Assembly: GCA_963662705.2 (NCBI GenBank)
Contig: OY759767.1
Coordinates: 806,001-870,000, forward strand
Length of the DNA stretch: 64,000 nt
Direction of reading: 5' to 3'
Source of the DNA: JAPPHA01 sp963662705
Lineage (GTDB): Bacteria; Pseudomonadota; Alphaproteobacteria; Rhodobacterales; Rhodobacteraceae
The notes beneath the pieces are model-generated. The model was not told the DNA's origin. It saw only the letters and a program-made list of their open reading frames with translations, and made no database searches. Below, in pieces: positions 36,396-45,185 of this stretch. Each line of letters starts with the position of its first letter. Positions within the stretch are counted from its first letter, which is position 1. A program made the translations under genes and the position numbers.

Positions 36396-36724
36396 TCAAA
36401 CCCGACGCGATGACCTCGGGCTTTCGTCCGTCTGGGCGGCCGGAAGTTGTGCAATACGTTCCATCATCGTCGATTTGACCTTGGAAAACCGGCATTGCTC
36501 CCGAGAATCCGGACATGACATGGGTCTGCATCAATGTCGAAAAGTTCGTCCCACTCCTGGCCGGCCATGAGCGTCGATGAATGATCCCGAACCCGTCCCC
36601 TCGCTGATGAGGGGAATCCCATTCGCGGCCATGCAGCATTGAATTCGATCAACGGTTTGGCACCGGAATCACCAGTGTACAAGGTACGTCCCTGTATCCC
36701 GCGGTAGGCCTCGATGCCTGCACC
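36396..36724 (-). pseudogene. C-terminal remnant of a sulfatase gene
   Basis: Read on the minus strand, this stretch matches the last 110 residues or so of the intact sulfatase at 39728-41275: AGIEAYRGIQGRT, FNAAWPRMGFPSSARGRVR, GQEWDELFDIDADP and then VKSTMMERIAQL, against AGIKPYHGMQGRS, YNDLMARMGFPTAARVRTVR, GQDWGELFDNDTDP and VKSTMMERLAHL. Upstream of 36724 no sulfatase sequence is visible and the catalytic half is gone. A frame break lies near the end (about 36470). It is a decayed paralog on the other side of the uronate genes. Confidence 0.8.
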
Positions 36725-36872
36725 CAGGTGATTGGTCGGCCCAATATGGCAGTGGACTACGGGCAGGAAGTTTGCAGTACTTGCCGGCGGAATCATGCCG
36801 TATCGGGTTTCCGATGATGGACCGGTTTCGAGGTAGTCTTGGTCATCACTGCGGATTTGGAAGGAGTGTGGC

Positions 36873-38081
36873 ATGCGACAGACGTGGCGATGGTTCGGAC
36901 CGGAGGACCAGGCAAGTGTCGATGACATGCTGCAAGCGGGGGTGGAGGGCGTCGTAACTGCGCTCCATCAGGTACCTGCCGGAGCGGTGTGGACGCCCGA
37001 GGCCATCGCGGAAAGGCAACGCAACATCGCCGCGATGGAAAACGGCGCGCCAAGCGGTCTGGCGTGGGAGGTGGTGGAAAGTCTGCCCGTCTCCGAGGAT
37101 ATCAAGAAGCAACGGGGCGATTGGCGCGCGCATGTTTCGAACTACAAGACAAGCCTGCGCAATCTGGCTGCCGCCGGAGTGGAAACGATCTGCTACAACT
37201 TCATGCCGGTACTGGACTGGACCCGCACCGACCTTGCCTATCGCCTGCGAAACGGTGCCACCTGCATGCGCTTCGATTACGTCGATTTTGCCGCCTTCGA
37301 CATCCACATTCTCGCACGCAGGGGCGCGGCCGAGGACTTTCCACCCGAAATCGCGGCCGAGGCAGCGCTCCGCTTCGCCGCGATGGAGGACGCGCAAAAG
37401 TCGACGCTCCTGCGAAACGTCGTCACGGGGCTGCCCGGTGCGGCAGAGCGTTTGACCCTGGACGACGTGCGACAACACCTGGCGGAATACGATGGAATCC
37501 CGGCGGAGCGCCTGCGCGAAAACTTCCTGGCCTTCCTGGAGCAGACCACGCCTCTGTCCGAGGAACTGGGCCTTCGCATGTGCTGCCACCCCGATGATCC
37601 CCCGATCGGCCTTTTGGGCCTGCCGAGGGTGATGTCGACCGAGGCCGATTATTCGGCAATGATGCAGGCAGTGGATTTGCCGGCCAACGGCATCACGCTC
37701 TGCTCCGGGTCGCTGGGCGCTCGACCTGACAACGACTTGCCGGGGATGATGGAGCGGCTTGGGGATCGGGTCCATTTCCTGCATTTGCGCAATGTCCACC
37801 GGGAGACCCCGGAAATCCGTGGTTCTTTCTACGAGGCCGAGCATCTGGGTGGTCACACGGACATGGTGGCGCTGGTCGGCGCAGTGTTGGCGGAAGAGGC
37901 GCGGCGCCGTCAGGCGGGCCGGAGGGATATTTCGATCCCGTTCCGCCCGGATCACGGCCAGGACATCCTTGACGATCTCGGGAGAGGGGCACAGCCAGGC
38001 TATCCGACGATCGGACGGCTCAAGGGGCTGGCGGAACTGCGCGGAATCATTGCCGCCCTGACACATACCGGCGCGGCATGA
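36873..38081 (+). CDS. uxuA: Mannonate dehydratase
   Basis: Dehydrates D-mannonate to 2-keto-3-deoxygluconate in hexuronate breakdown. 402 residues starting MRQTWRWFGPEDQASVDDM, with the UxuA landmarks GVEGVVTALHQVP, YNFMPVLDWTRTDL, LRMCCHPDDPP and VHFLHLRNVHRE, and FRPDHGQDILDD near the end. The metal ligands Cys and His (CCHPDD, HLRN, DHG) are in place. ATG 36873 follows AAGGAG. It overlaps the next gene by 4 bases (ATGA), so the two are translationally coupled. Confidence 0.95.
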   Translation: MRQTWRWFGPEDQASVDDMLQAGVEGVVTALHQVPAGAVWTPEAIAERQRNIAAMENGAPSGLAWEVVESLPVSEDIKKQRGDWRAHVSNYKTSLRNLAAAGVETICYNFMPVLDWTRTDLAYRLRNGATCMRFDYVDFAAFDIHILARRGAAEDFPPEIAAEAALRFAAMEDAQKSTLLRNVVTGLPGAAERLTLDDVRQHLAEYDGIPAERLRENFLAFLEQTTPLSEELGLRMCCHPDDPPIGLLGLPRVMSTEADYSAMMQAVDLPANGITLCSGSLGARPDNDLPGMMERLGDRVHFLHLRNVHRETPEIRGSFYEAEHLGGHTDMVALVGAVLAEEARRRQAGRRDISIPFRPDHGQDILDDLGRGAQPGYPTIGRLKGLAELRGIIAALTHTGAA

Positions 38082-39550
38082 GCATCCGTCGGCTTACCCG
38101 CCCAGAGGACGTGTCAGCCGGCGTTGCAAGACCCGGCTACATTCCCGCGCGGCACGGCGTCGGAATCGTGCATCTTGGCGTCGGCGCGTTCCACAAGGCG
38201 CATCAGGCAGTCTATACGGATGCGGCGATCACGGCCAAGGGAGGGGACTGGCGAATTGTCGGCATCAACCTGAGAAGTACCGTTTCCGCCGACGCGTTGA
38301 ACCTCCAGAACGGGCTATATTCGCTGGTCGTACGGGGCGAAGAAGGTATAAGCGCGCGATTGATCGGCAGCCTTGCCCGTGTCATCGCCGCGGTGCGCAA
38401 CCCGGCTGCGGCGCTCGACGCCCTTTGTGATCCGGCCATCCGCATTGTCAGCCTGACCGTCACCGAAAAGGCCTACGGGATCGATCCGATTTCCGGCGCG
38501 ATCGACCCCGCACACCCGGCTGTCGCGGCTGACCTGCGAGCTCCCCGGACACCCGCCGGTGTACTTGGACTAATCGTCGAGAGCTTGCGGCGGCGCAGGG
38601 GCACGGGAGTCGAGCCGTTCACGGTGCTTTGCTGCGACAACCTGCCCCAGAACGGACCTCTGGTGCGATCCGGCGCGTTGGATTTCGCTCGGCGCGCCGC
38701 CCCCGAGGTTGCCGACTGGATTGCCGGAAACGTCGCCTTTCCGGCCACCATGGTTGACCGCATCACCCCGTCACCGACCGAGAAAACCCTCGATAATGCC
38801 AGACGCCTGGCGGGCGTAGAGGACCTTGCGGCCGTCGAGACCGAACCCTTTAGCCAATGGGTGATCGAGGACACCTTCTTCACCGGACGCCCGGCCTGGG
38901 AAGCGGGCGGAGCGCTCTTCGTCGCCGATGTAGCGCCGTATGAGCAAATGAAGTTGCGCATGCTGAACGGCGCCCACTCGATGCTTGCCTATGTGGGGTT
39001 CCTGGGCGGCCATGCCCTGGTCCGGGACGTGATGGCAGACACGGCGCTCGCTCGCCTGGTTGCAAGGCACATTTCGGGTGCTGCTGCCACGCTGGCTCCG
39101 CTTGAAGGTATCGATTTCGCTCAGTACGGTGCTGAACTGGAGGCGCGTTTTCGCAACCCCTTTATCGCCCATGAGACCTATCAGATCGCCATGGACGGCA
39201 CGCAAAAGTTGTCCCAGAGACTGCTGCAACCTGCGGAGGCGGCACTTCGAATGGGCCAGGACGTGCGACCGTTTGCCTTCGCATTGGCCGCCTGGATGCG
39301 GTATTGCTGCGGGACGACTGACGATGGCGATGCCTACGCACTGCGCGATCCACGCGAGGCAGAGATCAGCTCCGCTCTGGATGGTGCCCGCCAGGCTGTC
39401 GACATCGCCGACCGGCTGCACGCCCTGCCGAACCTGTTCGATCCCGCGCTATCGAGGAATCCGCGTTGGCGAAACGAGGTCTCCACCGCGCTTGATGCCA
39501 TGCTGAGGCTCGGAGTATCGGCCGCCGCGCGGGCCGAGGTTGTCTCCTGA
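38078..39550 (+). CDS. uxuB: Mannitol dehydrogenase family protein, probable fructuronate reductase
   Basis: A 490-residue polyol/uronate dehydrogenase of the long-chain mannitol-dehydrogenase family. It has the NAD region GIVHLGVGAFHKAHQAVYTD, the N-terminal domain ending NLPQNGPLVR, and the catalytic Lys region KLRMLNGAHSMLAYVGFLGG. Coupled to uxuA, it most likely reduces D-fructuronate to D-mannonate, completing the step before UxuA. Another polyol specificity cannot be excluded. Ends 177 bases before the convergent sulfatase gene. Confidence 0.88.
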   Translation: MSIRRLTRPEDVSAGVARPGYIPARHGVGIVHLGVGAFHKAHQAVYTDAAITAKGGDWRIVGINLRSTVSADALNLQNGLYSLVVRGEEGISARLIGSLARVIAAVRNPAAALDALCDPAIRIVSLTVTEKAYGIDPISGAIDPAHPAVAADLRAPRTPAGVLGLIVESLRRRRGTGVEPFTVLCCDNLPQNGPLVRSGALDFARRAAPEVADWIAGNVAFPATMVDRITPSPTEKTLDNARRLAGVEDLAAVETEPFSQWVIEDTFFTGRPAWEAGGALFVADVAPYEQMKLRMLNGAHSMLAYVGFLGGHALVRDVMADTALARLVARHISGAAATLAPLEGIDFAQYGAELEARFRNPFIAHETYQIAMDGTQKLSQRLLQPAEAALRMGQDVRPFAFALAAWMRYCCGTTDDGDAYALRDPREAEISSALDGARQAVDIADRLHALPNLFDPALSRNPRWRNEVSTALDAMLRLGVSAAARAEVVS

Positions 39551-39727
39551 CAGCCCGTTCCCGTATTCCATGACACGACAGATTGAAATCTTCTCCTGGA
39601 ATACGGCATCACTCGGATGCCTTTCGTCATCCTGGGCGCATCCCGGTACGTGAAATCCATTCCCCACAACCAACCCTGTGCTTGCCGAGCCAGATTCAGC
39701 ATTCTGCCGAACAATGGGGTACGGTGG

Positions 39728-41275
39728 TCAGGCGCGACTCAGTGATCTCGGACTTTCGTCCATCTGGGCGGCAAGAAGATGTGCGAGGCGTTCCATCATC
39801 GTCGATTTGACCGAGGATGAGCCGGGATCGTTCCAGAGATTCCGGATATGGTACGGGTCTGTATCATTGTCGAAAAGTTCGCCCCAGTCCTGGCCAACAT
39901 AGAGCGTCAATGAATGATCCCTGGTGCGTACGGTTCGGACCCTGGCTGCGGTCGGGAATCCCATTCGCGCCATGAGGTCATTGTATTCGATCAACAGTTC
40001 GTCACGGGGACCGCCTGTCAGCCAGGAGCGCCCCTGCATCCCGTGGTATGGCTTGATGCCCGCACGCTGAAGAATTGTCGGCGCGATGTCGATCGATGAC
40101 ACCAGGTCGTCCCGATCCCCGGGATCGTCTCCGCCGGGGTCTGCCCAAATCAATGGCACCCGGTTGATACTGTCCCGGCTCCATGCACCTTTCATGAGCA
40201 GACGGCTGTCCCCAAGGTAGTCCCCGTGATCGGAGTTGAACAGGACGACCGTGTTGTCGGACTGACCGGTCTCGTGAAGCGTCGACAGAATGGCTCCGAC
40301 CGAGTCATCAATCATGGTGATCATTCCGGCGGTGAGCGCCATTGCCTCCCTGACGTGGCGGTCTGTCGCAATACGGGCGGATTCCGGGGTCGGTGGTTCC
40401 CTGTTTGCGGCAAACTCGTGCAGGCACCATGAAAGGGGAGGTGGAACCGGAGAATGGTCCTCGGGGTGAATCGGAATGTCGAAGTCGTCAGGATCATACA
40501 TGCTCCAGTATTTCCCCGGTGGATTGAACGGGTGATGAGGATCAGGAAACGAGACGAACGCAAAGAAGGGCCGGTCCCTGCATGCTGCCCTTCGAAGATA
40601 GTCGCACGCCCTGTCGCGGACAAATGCCGTGGGATACAGGTTCTCGGGAATCGGTGTTCTGTAAGCCTGCGTGCACGAGTAATTGTGTGCGATCTGGTTG
40701 GCCGGGTTCACGAGGTCACGCCAGTTCGGGACAGTCCGGCGGAACCACTGGAGGTAGTGCCCTCCCGCCCGGTCTCCGTGATCGGTCACCATGTCCACGT
40801 GGTCAAATCCGTAATAGGGTTTGGGGAACTGGTGGTATTCGTCTGACTCATAGCGGAAAGGTTCCTCGTTGGTCCTGTCAGCGTGTTCTTCGCGCCATGC
40901 CTCCCGAATGATGACGTCGCCGTCTTCGTCGTCATATGAACGCCGGATGCCGGTAAATGGTTCGAGATGGCTCTTGCCGATCATCGCGGTCCGGTAGCCC
41001 GCTGCCCTGAGGACATCGACGAAGGTGTTTGCCCGGGCCGGCAATGTGCAGCCGTTGTACCTCAGTCCGTGAACGGATGGCATTCGGCCGGTCATGATGC
41101 TTGCCCTGTTCGGCATACAGACGGGCGTTGCGGCAAAACCGTTGGTGAAACGAAGTCCCTTTGCGGCAAGGCGATCGATATTGGGCGTTTGAACCTGTGG
41201 ATGGCCGGCAAAACCGAGCCAGTCTGCCCGCATTTGATCGCACATGATCATCAGGAAATTCGGTTGATCAGGCAT
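39728..41275 (-). CDS. Sulfatase family protein
   Basis: A 515-residue arylsulfatase-type hydrolase. The formylglycine motif is VCMPNRASIMTGR (C-x-P-x-R, cysteine type), followed by GKSHLEPF. Metal ligands appear in IMCDQMRADWLG near the start and in FNSDHGDYLGD. No signal peptide is seen, so it is probably cytosolic and acts on a small sulfate ester or phosphonate. With uxuAB beside it, a sulfated uronate or sugar is a reasonable guess. It needs a maturation enzyme not seen here. A decayed copy of its C-terminus lies at 36396-36724. Confidence 0.9.
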   Translation of the reverse strand: MPDQPNFLMIMCDQMRADWLGFAGHPQVQTPNIDRLAAKGLRFTNGFAATPVCMPNRASIMTGRMPSVHGLRYNGCTLPARANTFVDVLRAAGYRTAMIGKSHLEPFTGIRRSYDDEDGDVIIREAWREEHADRTNEEPFRYESDEYHQFPKPYYGFDHVDMVTDHGDRAGGHYLQWFRRTVPNWRDLVNPANQIAHNYSCTQAYRTPIPENLYPTAFVRDRACDYLRRAACRDRPFFAFVSFPDPHHPFNPPGKYWSMYDPDDFDIPIHPEDHSPVPPPLSWCLHEFAANREPPTPESARIATDRHVREAMALTAGMITMIDDSVGAILSTLHETGQSDNTVVLFNSDHGDYLGDSRLLMKGAWSRDSINRVPLIWADPGGDDPGDRDDLVSSIDIAPTILQRAGIKPYHGMQGRSWLTGGPRDELLIEYNDLMARMGFPTAARVRTVRTRDHSLTLYVGQDWGELFDNDTDPYHIRNLWNDPGSSSVKSTMMERLAHLLAAQMDESPRSLSRA

Positions 41276-41582
41276 TTACTTTTCCCTCAGGACGGTGCTG
41301 ACCGGACCCACCGCCTCGACATCATCGCGCGGCCGAACGTGTGTTTCCTGGCCCCATTCTTGCGACGCGGGGCCATACGGAGTTCCGGAAGAACATGGCT
41401 CACTGGAGCAAATCATGGCTGCCTGGCAAGAAACCGCCTGCGATGCTGTCCCGTCTCCGACTTTGTCCCAGATCGCAACACTTAGTCGGAACTTCAAACG
41501 GAACAAAACGGAATCAAACGTCCACAAGTCGTTGATTTAGAGTCGTTTTTTGGACCCCTGCGGATGCGGATTTGGGGATTGA
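41276..41582. other. Spacer between sulfatase gene and IS, no gene
   Basis: About 300 bases without a credible gene. A short run of degenerate repeats with CGGAA every 10-12 bases (about 41487-41520) was noted. The sulfatase promoter should lie in the left part. Confidence 0.4.
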
Positions 41583-41592
41583 TGTTACATGT
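41583..41592. repeat. Flanking 10-base direct repeat of the IS1634-like element
   Basis: TGTTACATGT occurs at 41583-41592 and again at 46429-46438, just outside the transposase-bearing segment. IS1634 is known for long target duplications of variable length, so this may be the target-site duplication. The sequence is partly palindromic, so it could instead be part of the element ends. Confidence 0.5.
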
Positions 41593-41654
41593 AAATTGAC
41601 AGACTGCCCGATCTCGTGCCAATATAACCCGAACACACAAGATATCCGGGTTCC

Positions 41655-42188
41655 ATGTCCTTCCATTACGAATCCATCCCAAACCGCCAGAGCAGGCCAA
41701 CAATCCTCATCAGAAAGGCTTGGCGCGAGAACGGACGCCTCAAGAAGAAGACGCTCGCCAACCTCACTCAGCTCCCGCCCCACATCATCCAGGGGATCAA
41801 GGCCCTGTTCGAGGGCGGCGTCACCGTCGCCCGCCCCGAGGACATCTTCACCATCCGCCGGTCCCGGCCCCACGGCCACGTCGCCGCCGTCCTCGGCACC
41901 CTGCGCCGGATCGGCCTGGTCCGCATCCTCGGCCGCAAGGCAGAGCGCATGCGGGATCTCGCCGTCGCCGCCATCGTCGCGCGCATCGTCGATCCCGCCT
42001 CCAAGCTCGCCACCGCCCGGGCGCTGTCGCCCGAGACCGCATCCACCAGCCTCGGGGCCGTGCTCGGCCTCGGCCCCGTCACCGGCAACGAGATGCTGGC
42101 CATGCTCGACTGGCTGCTGAAGCGCCAGCCCTGGATCGAGAAGAGCCTCGCCAACCGCCACCTCGGGGGCGGCAACACTCTTGTCCTT
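41655..42188 (+). pseudogene. IS1634-like transposase, N-terminal part
   Basis: Codes for the first 178 residues or so of a transposase, from MSFHYESIPNRQSRPT through the DNA-binding region to NRHLGGGNTLVL, where the inserted element begins. The frame runs on for only seven codons into the inserted DNA and stops at 42209. Joined to the part starting at 45186 it makes one uninterrupted reading frame. It cannot make an active protein because all catalytic residues lie downstream. Confidence 0.88.
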
Positions 42189-42651
42189 TACGAAGGGGCA
42201 ACAGACTAATACACTTCGAAGGCTTTCCCGGCGCCTGCCGTCGGAGCCGGTTTTTCTCAAGCGTTTCAAGCACCCGTACGATACCCTGGAACTGAAGATC
42301 CGCAAGGTTCGCAGGCACGCCTGCGGCCGCATGTTCCTGGATGTGGAGATGCCGGACGGTCAGCGTTTCCGGATTCCGTCGGATTGGACGACGCTGGGTG
42401 GATGCGCGACCCCGGTGGCTTGCACCCGCGGCACGCTTGACGCATTTTTCGCCCTGCTTGAACGGATCAGGACACTGGAGGATCGGGTTGGGATCACAGG
42501 GCCACGATCGGGAACCGCCGCTTCTGGCGCTTCTGGCCTGGGAGGAACGTCTGGCGCGGTGGCAAAGGATTCCGCAGGAGAACCGTGCGGCGTTTGTGAC
42601 GCAACTGTCGCGGCTGATGACGAAGGTTGCCGCAGCGGAGATGGACGATGA
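42181..42651 (+). CDS. Small recombinase-associated protein (DUF5372-like)
   Basis: An open frame of up to 156 codons ending with ATGA overlap on the recombinase start. The core VFLKRFKHPYDTLELKIRKV, followed by DGQRFRIPSDWT, resembles the DUF5372 proteins I know as frequent partners of such recombinases. The role is unknown; a recombination directionality or targeting helper is a guess. The start is unclear: within the element no ATG, GTG or TTG precedes the core in frame, leaving CTG 42235. TTG 42181 lies in host IS sequence, so the gene may borrow a start from its target. Confidence 0.6.
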   Translation: MSFTKGQQTNTLRRLSRRLPSEPVFLKRFKHPYDTLELKIRKVRRHACGRMFLDVEMPDGQRFRIPSDWTTLGGCATPVACTRGTLDAFFALLERIRTLEDRVGITGPRSGTAASGASGLGGTSGAVAKDSAGEPCGVCDATVAADDEGCRSGDGR

Positions 42652-44834
42652 GCGCAGGCGAGAAGATCACGGCCCGCCACCTTGAGCGCCGTGCCCTGAT
42701 TTACATCCGGCAATCGACGCCGACGCAGGTCATCGCGAACCGGGAATCCACGGAGCGCCAGTACGCGCTGGCCAACGAGGCGCGCGCCCTGGGCTGGCAC
42801 GACGACCTGATTGAGACCGTGGATGCGGACCAGGGCCGTTCGGGTTCGTTTGCGGGCGAACGCGACGGTTTTTCGCGGCTTGCCGATGCGGTCGCGCGCG
42901 GTCGTGTGGGGGCGGTCTTCGGTCTTGAAGTCAGCCGCCTGGCACGGAATCCGGTGGAGTGGTTTCAATTGCTCGACTGGTGCCGGATGACGGACACGCT
43001 GCTGGTTGAAGGGGAACAGGTGTATTCCCCGGCGCGTCATGACGACAATCTCGTTCTCTCGATCAAGGGCACGCTTTCGGAATCGGAAGCCTTCCTGATC
43101 CGGACGCGCCTGCAGGGCGGCATCCGGAACAAGGCCGCCCGCGGCGAATTGTATCACCACATTCCGATCGGATACGTGCTGGAGGGGACTTCGCTGCTCA
43201 AGGATCCGGACCTGCAGGTCCGGCATGCGATCGACCGGGTGTTTTCCGGTTTCCTGGCGCACGGCTCGGCACACCAGGCGATTCAGGCGCTTCGGGATGA
43301 GGGGGTCCGGCTTCCCAGCCGTAAATCGGGCAGCGACACCGTCGTGTGGAGCGAAACCCGCTACGAGCGCGTTTATTCGATTCTCCGCAATCCGGCCATG
43401 GGGGGCGCCTATGTCTACGGGCGCCAGCGGACGGAGCGGGTATTGGGTGACGACAACCAGGTCCGGCGCATCATCCGCAAGGTCGGACCGGAGGACTGGC
43501 ATGTCCTGATCAAGGATCATCACGAGGGTTACGTCCCCTGGCCGGTCTGGCTTGAGATCCAGGACCAGCTTACGGCGAACTCGACGACATCGGGAACAGG
43601 GGGCGCGGAGCGGGAAGGCAAGGCGCTGCTGCAGGGTCGCGTGGTCTGCGGTCACTGCGGCCGCGCCATGAGCGTTGCCTACGGCAAGGCGTGGTCCTAT
43701 ATCTGCGCGCCACGCAACGGAGACTCCGGCCGACGGTCGTGCATGACGGTCGGCGGCAAGCGCATCGATGCCCTGATTGGCGACACATTCCTTGAAGCGG
43801 TTTCGGCATCCGGTATCGAGGCGGCGGCCGAAGCGTTCAGGCAGCAGCAGCAAAAAGACCAGGAGGCGCATCGGACGCTGCAGCTGGACGTTGACCGCTG
43901 CAACTATGAAGCCTCGCTTGCGGAACGCCGCTATTGGAAGGTGGACCCCGACAATCGCCTGGTCGCCGATACGCTCGAACGCGACTGGAACCGGGCCCTG
44001 GAGGCCCTGGCCGCGGCCCGGGACGCCCTGGAGCAGGCGCAGCGGGACAGTCCCGAGCCGCCGCCCCTGACGCGGCTGAATGCCCTGGGCATGCGTCTTT
44101 CCCGGCTTTGGGAGTCTCCCGTTGTCACCGCCCGGGACCGCAAGCGTCTTCTGGCCTGCCTGGTGGAGGAGGTCATGCTCTGGCGCGACGGGACGGCGAA
44201 AGTCATTCGGATCCTCGTGCGTTGGCACGGGGGCGCGACGGATGAGTTTGAGCTGCCGTCGCACCAGGCTCCGGCGGTGGTCCGTGACGATATCGACACG
44301 GTGGCGCTCGTCCGCCGGCTGGCCGCGCATTACCCGGACGCCCGGACGGCGACCATTCTCAACCGCCAGGGGCGGCGCACCGCCAAGGGGCTTGCGTTTA
44401 CGGCGTATCTCGTCCGGCAGTTGAGGGTGCGCAACGACATTCCGGCCTGGCGCGCCGAAAGGCGGGATCCCGACGCCCCCCTGCTCAGCGTGGCCGAAGC
44501 GGCCCGTGAACTGCAAACAACTGACGGCACGCTCTACCGCTGGATCCGGGCAGGGATCGTGCCGGCCGAACAACCGGCATCCGGGGCGCCCTATCGGATC
44601 CGCATGACGCCGGAGTTGCGCAGCCAGTTCTGTGACGAACCGCCGGCCGGCTTCGTGTCGCTTCACAGGGCGATGAAACGTCTTGGCGTGTCCCGTCAGG
44701 TGATCTGGCAGCGGATCCGGTCCGGTGCGCTGAAGGCCCGGCACATCCGCCGCGGTTCGGTCAAGGGACTGTATGTTCAGCTTGGCGAAGACCGGCTTCC
44801 CCTCTTCGAGACCCCGGAGGCAGGCGATGGCTGA
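42648..44834 (+). CDS. Large serine recombinase with C-terminal HTH domains
   Basis: A 728-residue site-specific recombinase. The resolvase domain has the nucleophile Ser23 in LIYIRQSTPTQV and RLARNPVEWFQLLDWC. The recombinase domain runs through HIPIGYVLEG to VYSILRNPAMGGAYVYGRQ. A zinc ribbon follows with VCGHCGRAM and a later Cys pair, then a coiled-coil-like stretch rich in Ala, Glu and Gln. The last 200 residues add two predicted helix-turn-helix units, LLSVAEAARELQTTDGTLYR and FVSLHRAMKRLGVSRQVIW, unusual for large serine integrases. It probably integrates and excises the nested element. It starts at ATG 42648. Confidence 0.9.
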   Translation: MSAGEKITARHLERRALIYIRQSTPTQVIANRESTERQYALANEARALGWHDDLIETVDADQGRSGSFAGERDGFSRLADAVARGRVGAVFGLEVSRLARNPVEWFQLLDWCRMTDTLLVEGEQVYSPARHDDNLVLSIKGTLSESEAFLIRTRLQGGIRNKAARGELYHHIPIGYVLEGTSLLKDPDLQVRHAIDRVFSGFLAHGSAHQAIQALRDEGVRLPSRKSGSDTVVWSETRYERVYSILRNPAMGGAYVYGRQRTERVLGDDNQVRRIIRKVGPEDWHVLIKDHHEGYVPWPVWLEIQDQLTANSTTSGTGGAEREGKALLQGRVVCGHCGRAMSVAYGKAWSYICAPRNGDSGRRSCMTVGGKRIDALIGDTFLEAVSASGIEAAAEAFRQQQQKDQEAHRTLQLDVDRCNYEASLAERRYWKVDPDNRLVADTLERDWNRALEALAAARDALEQAQRDSPEPPPLTRLNALGMRLSRLWESPVVTARDRKRLLACLVEEVMLWRDGTAKVIRILVRWHGGATDEFELPSHQAPAVVRDDIDTVALVRRLAAHYPDARTATILNRQGRRTAKGLAFTAYLVRQLRVRNDIPAWRAERRDPDAPLLSVAEAARELQTTDGTLYRWIRAGIVPAEQPASGAPYRIRMTPELRSQFCDEPPAGFVSLHRAMKRLGVSRQVIWQRIRSGALKARHIRRGSVKGLYVQLGEDRLPLFETPEAGDG

Positions 44835-45185
44835 CCCGGCGATCACGGCTGCGGCCCCGGAGTTGCATGACGTAAACCCCGCCTGCGGGGCTGATTTTGC
44901 GACTCTGCCTGTGCGGAATCGCCGTCGGATCCCCTGTCGTGCGGGCTTTCGGCAAGGATCCGGCGTTCAAGCGAGGGGGACGCACCGGGTCGGCGGGTCC
45001 GGACCCGGCGAACATGTGAGCCAATCGCGGGCATTCCGGCAGTTGCACGTTGTAAACCGGGATCCGGCGATTCACGCTCAAGCGCGGCAACATGAAGAAA
45101 ACAGCATCATGTCAACGGGTTGCGGGGCGCTTCCGGAATCCGTCCTGAATTGCAACATGGAGGTGATCAGTCAGATGGCAACTCG
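44827..45185 (+). other. Right-end segment of the nested element
   Basis: No gene is firmly supported here. An ATG at 44827 overlaps the recombinase end by 8 bases and opens a frame (MADPAITAAAPELHDVNPAC) that runs out into the transposase in the wrong frame, so it is doubtful. CCCCGC and GCGGGG at 44877-44890 form a tight hairpin followed by CTGATTTT, a possible terminator for the recombinase gene. Confidence 0.45.

Noticed and set aside
41487..41520. Short CGGAA-spaced repeats as a CRISPR-like or iteron array
   Set aside because: Units are only 10-12 bases and diverged, with no spacers of regular length and no cas or rep gene nearby.
42360..44846. 828-codon open frame on the minus strand
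   Set aside because: It is antisense to the serine recombinase, has no known motif, and its length follows from the GC-rich codon bias of the real gene.
44877..44890. Hairpin as attachment-site arm of the nested element
   Set aside because: It is about 300 bases from the mapped right end and sits just behind the recombinase stop, so a terminator is simpler.
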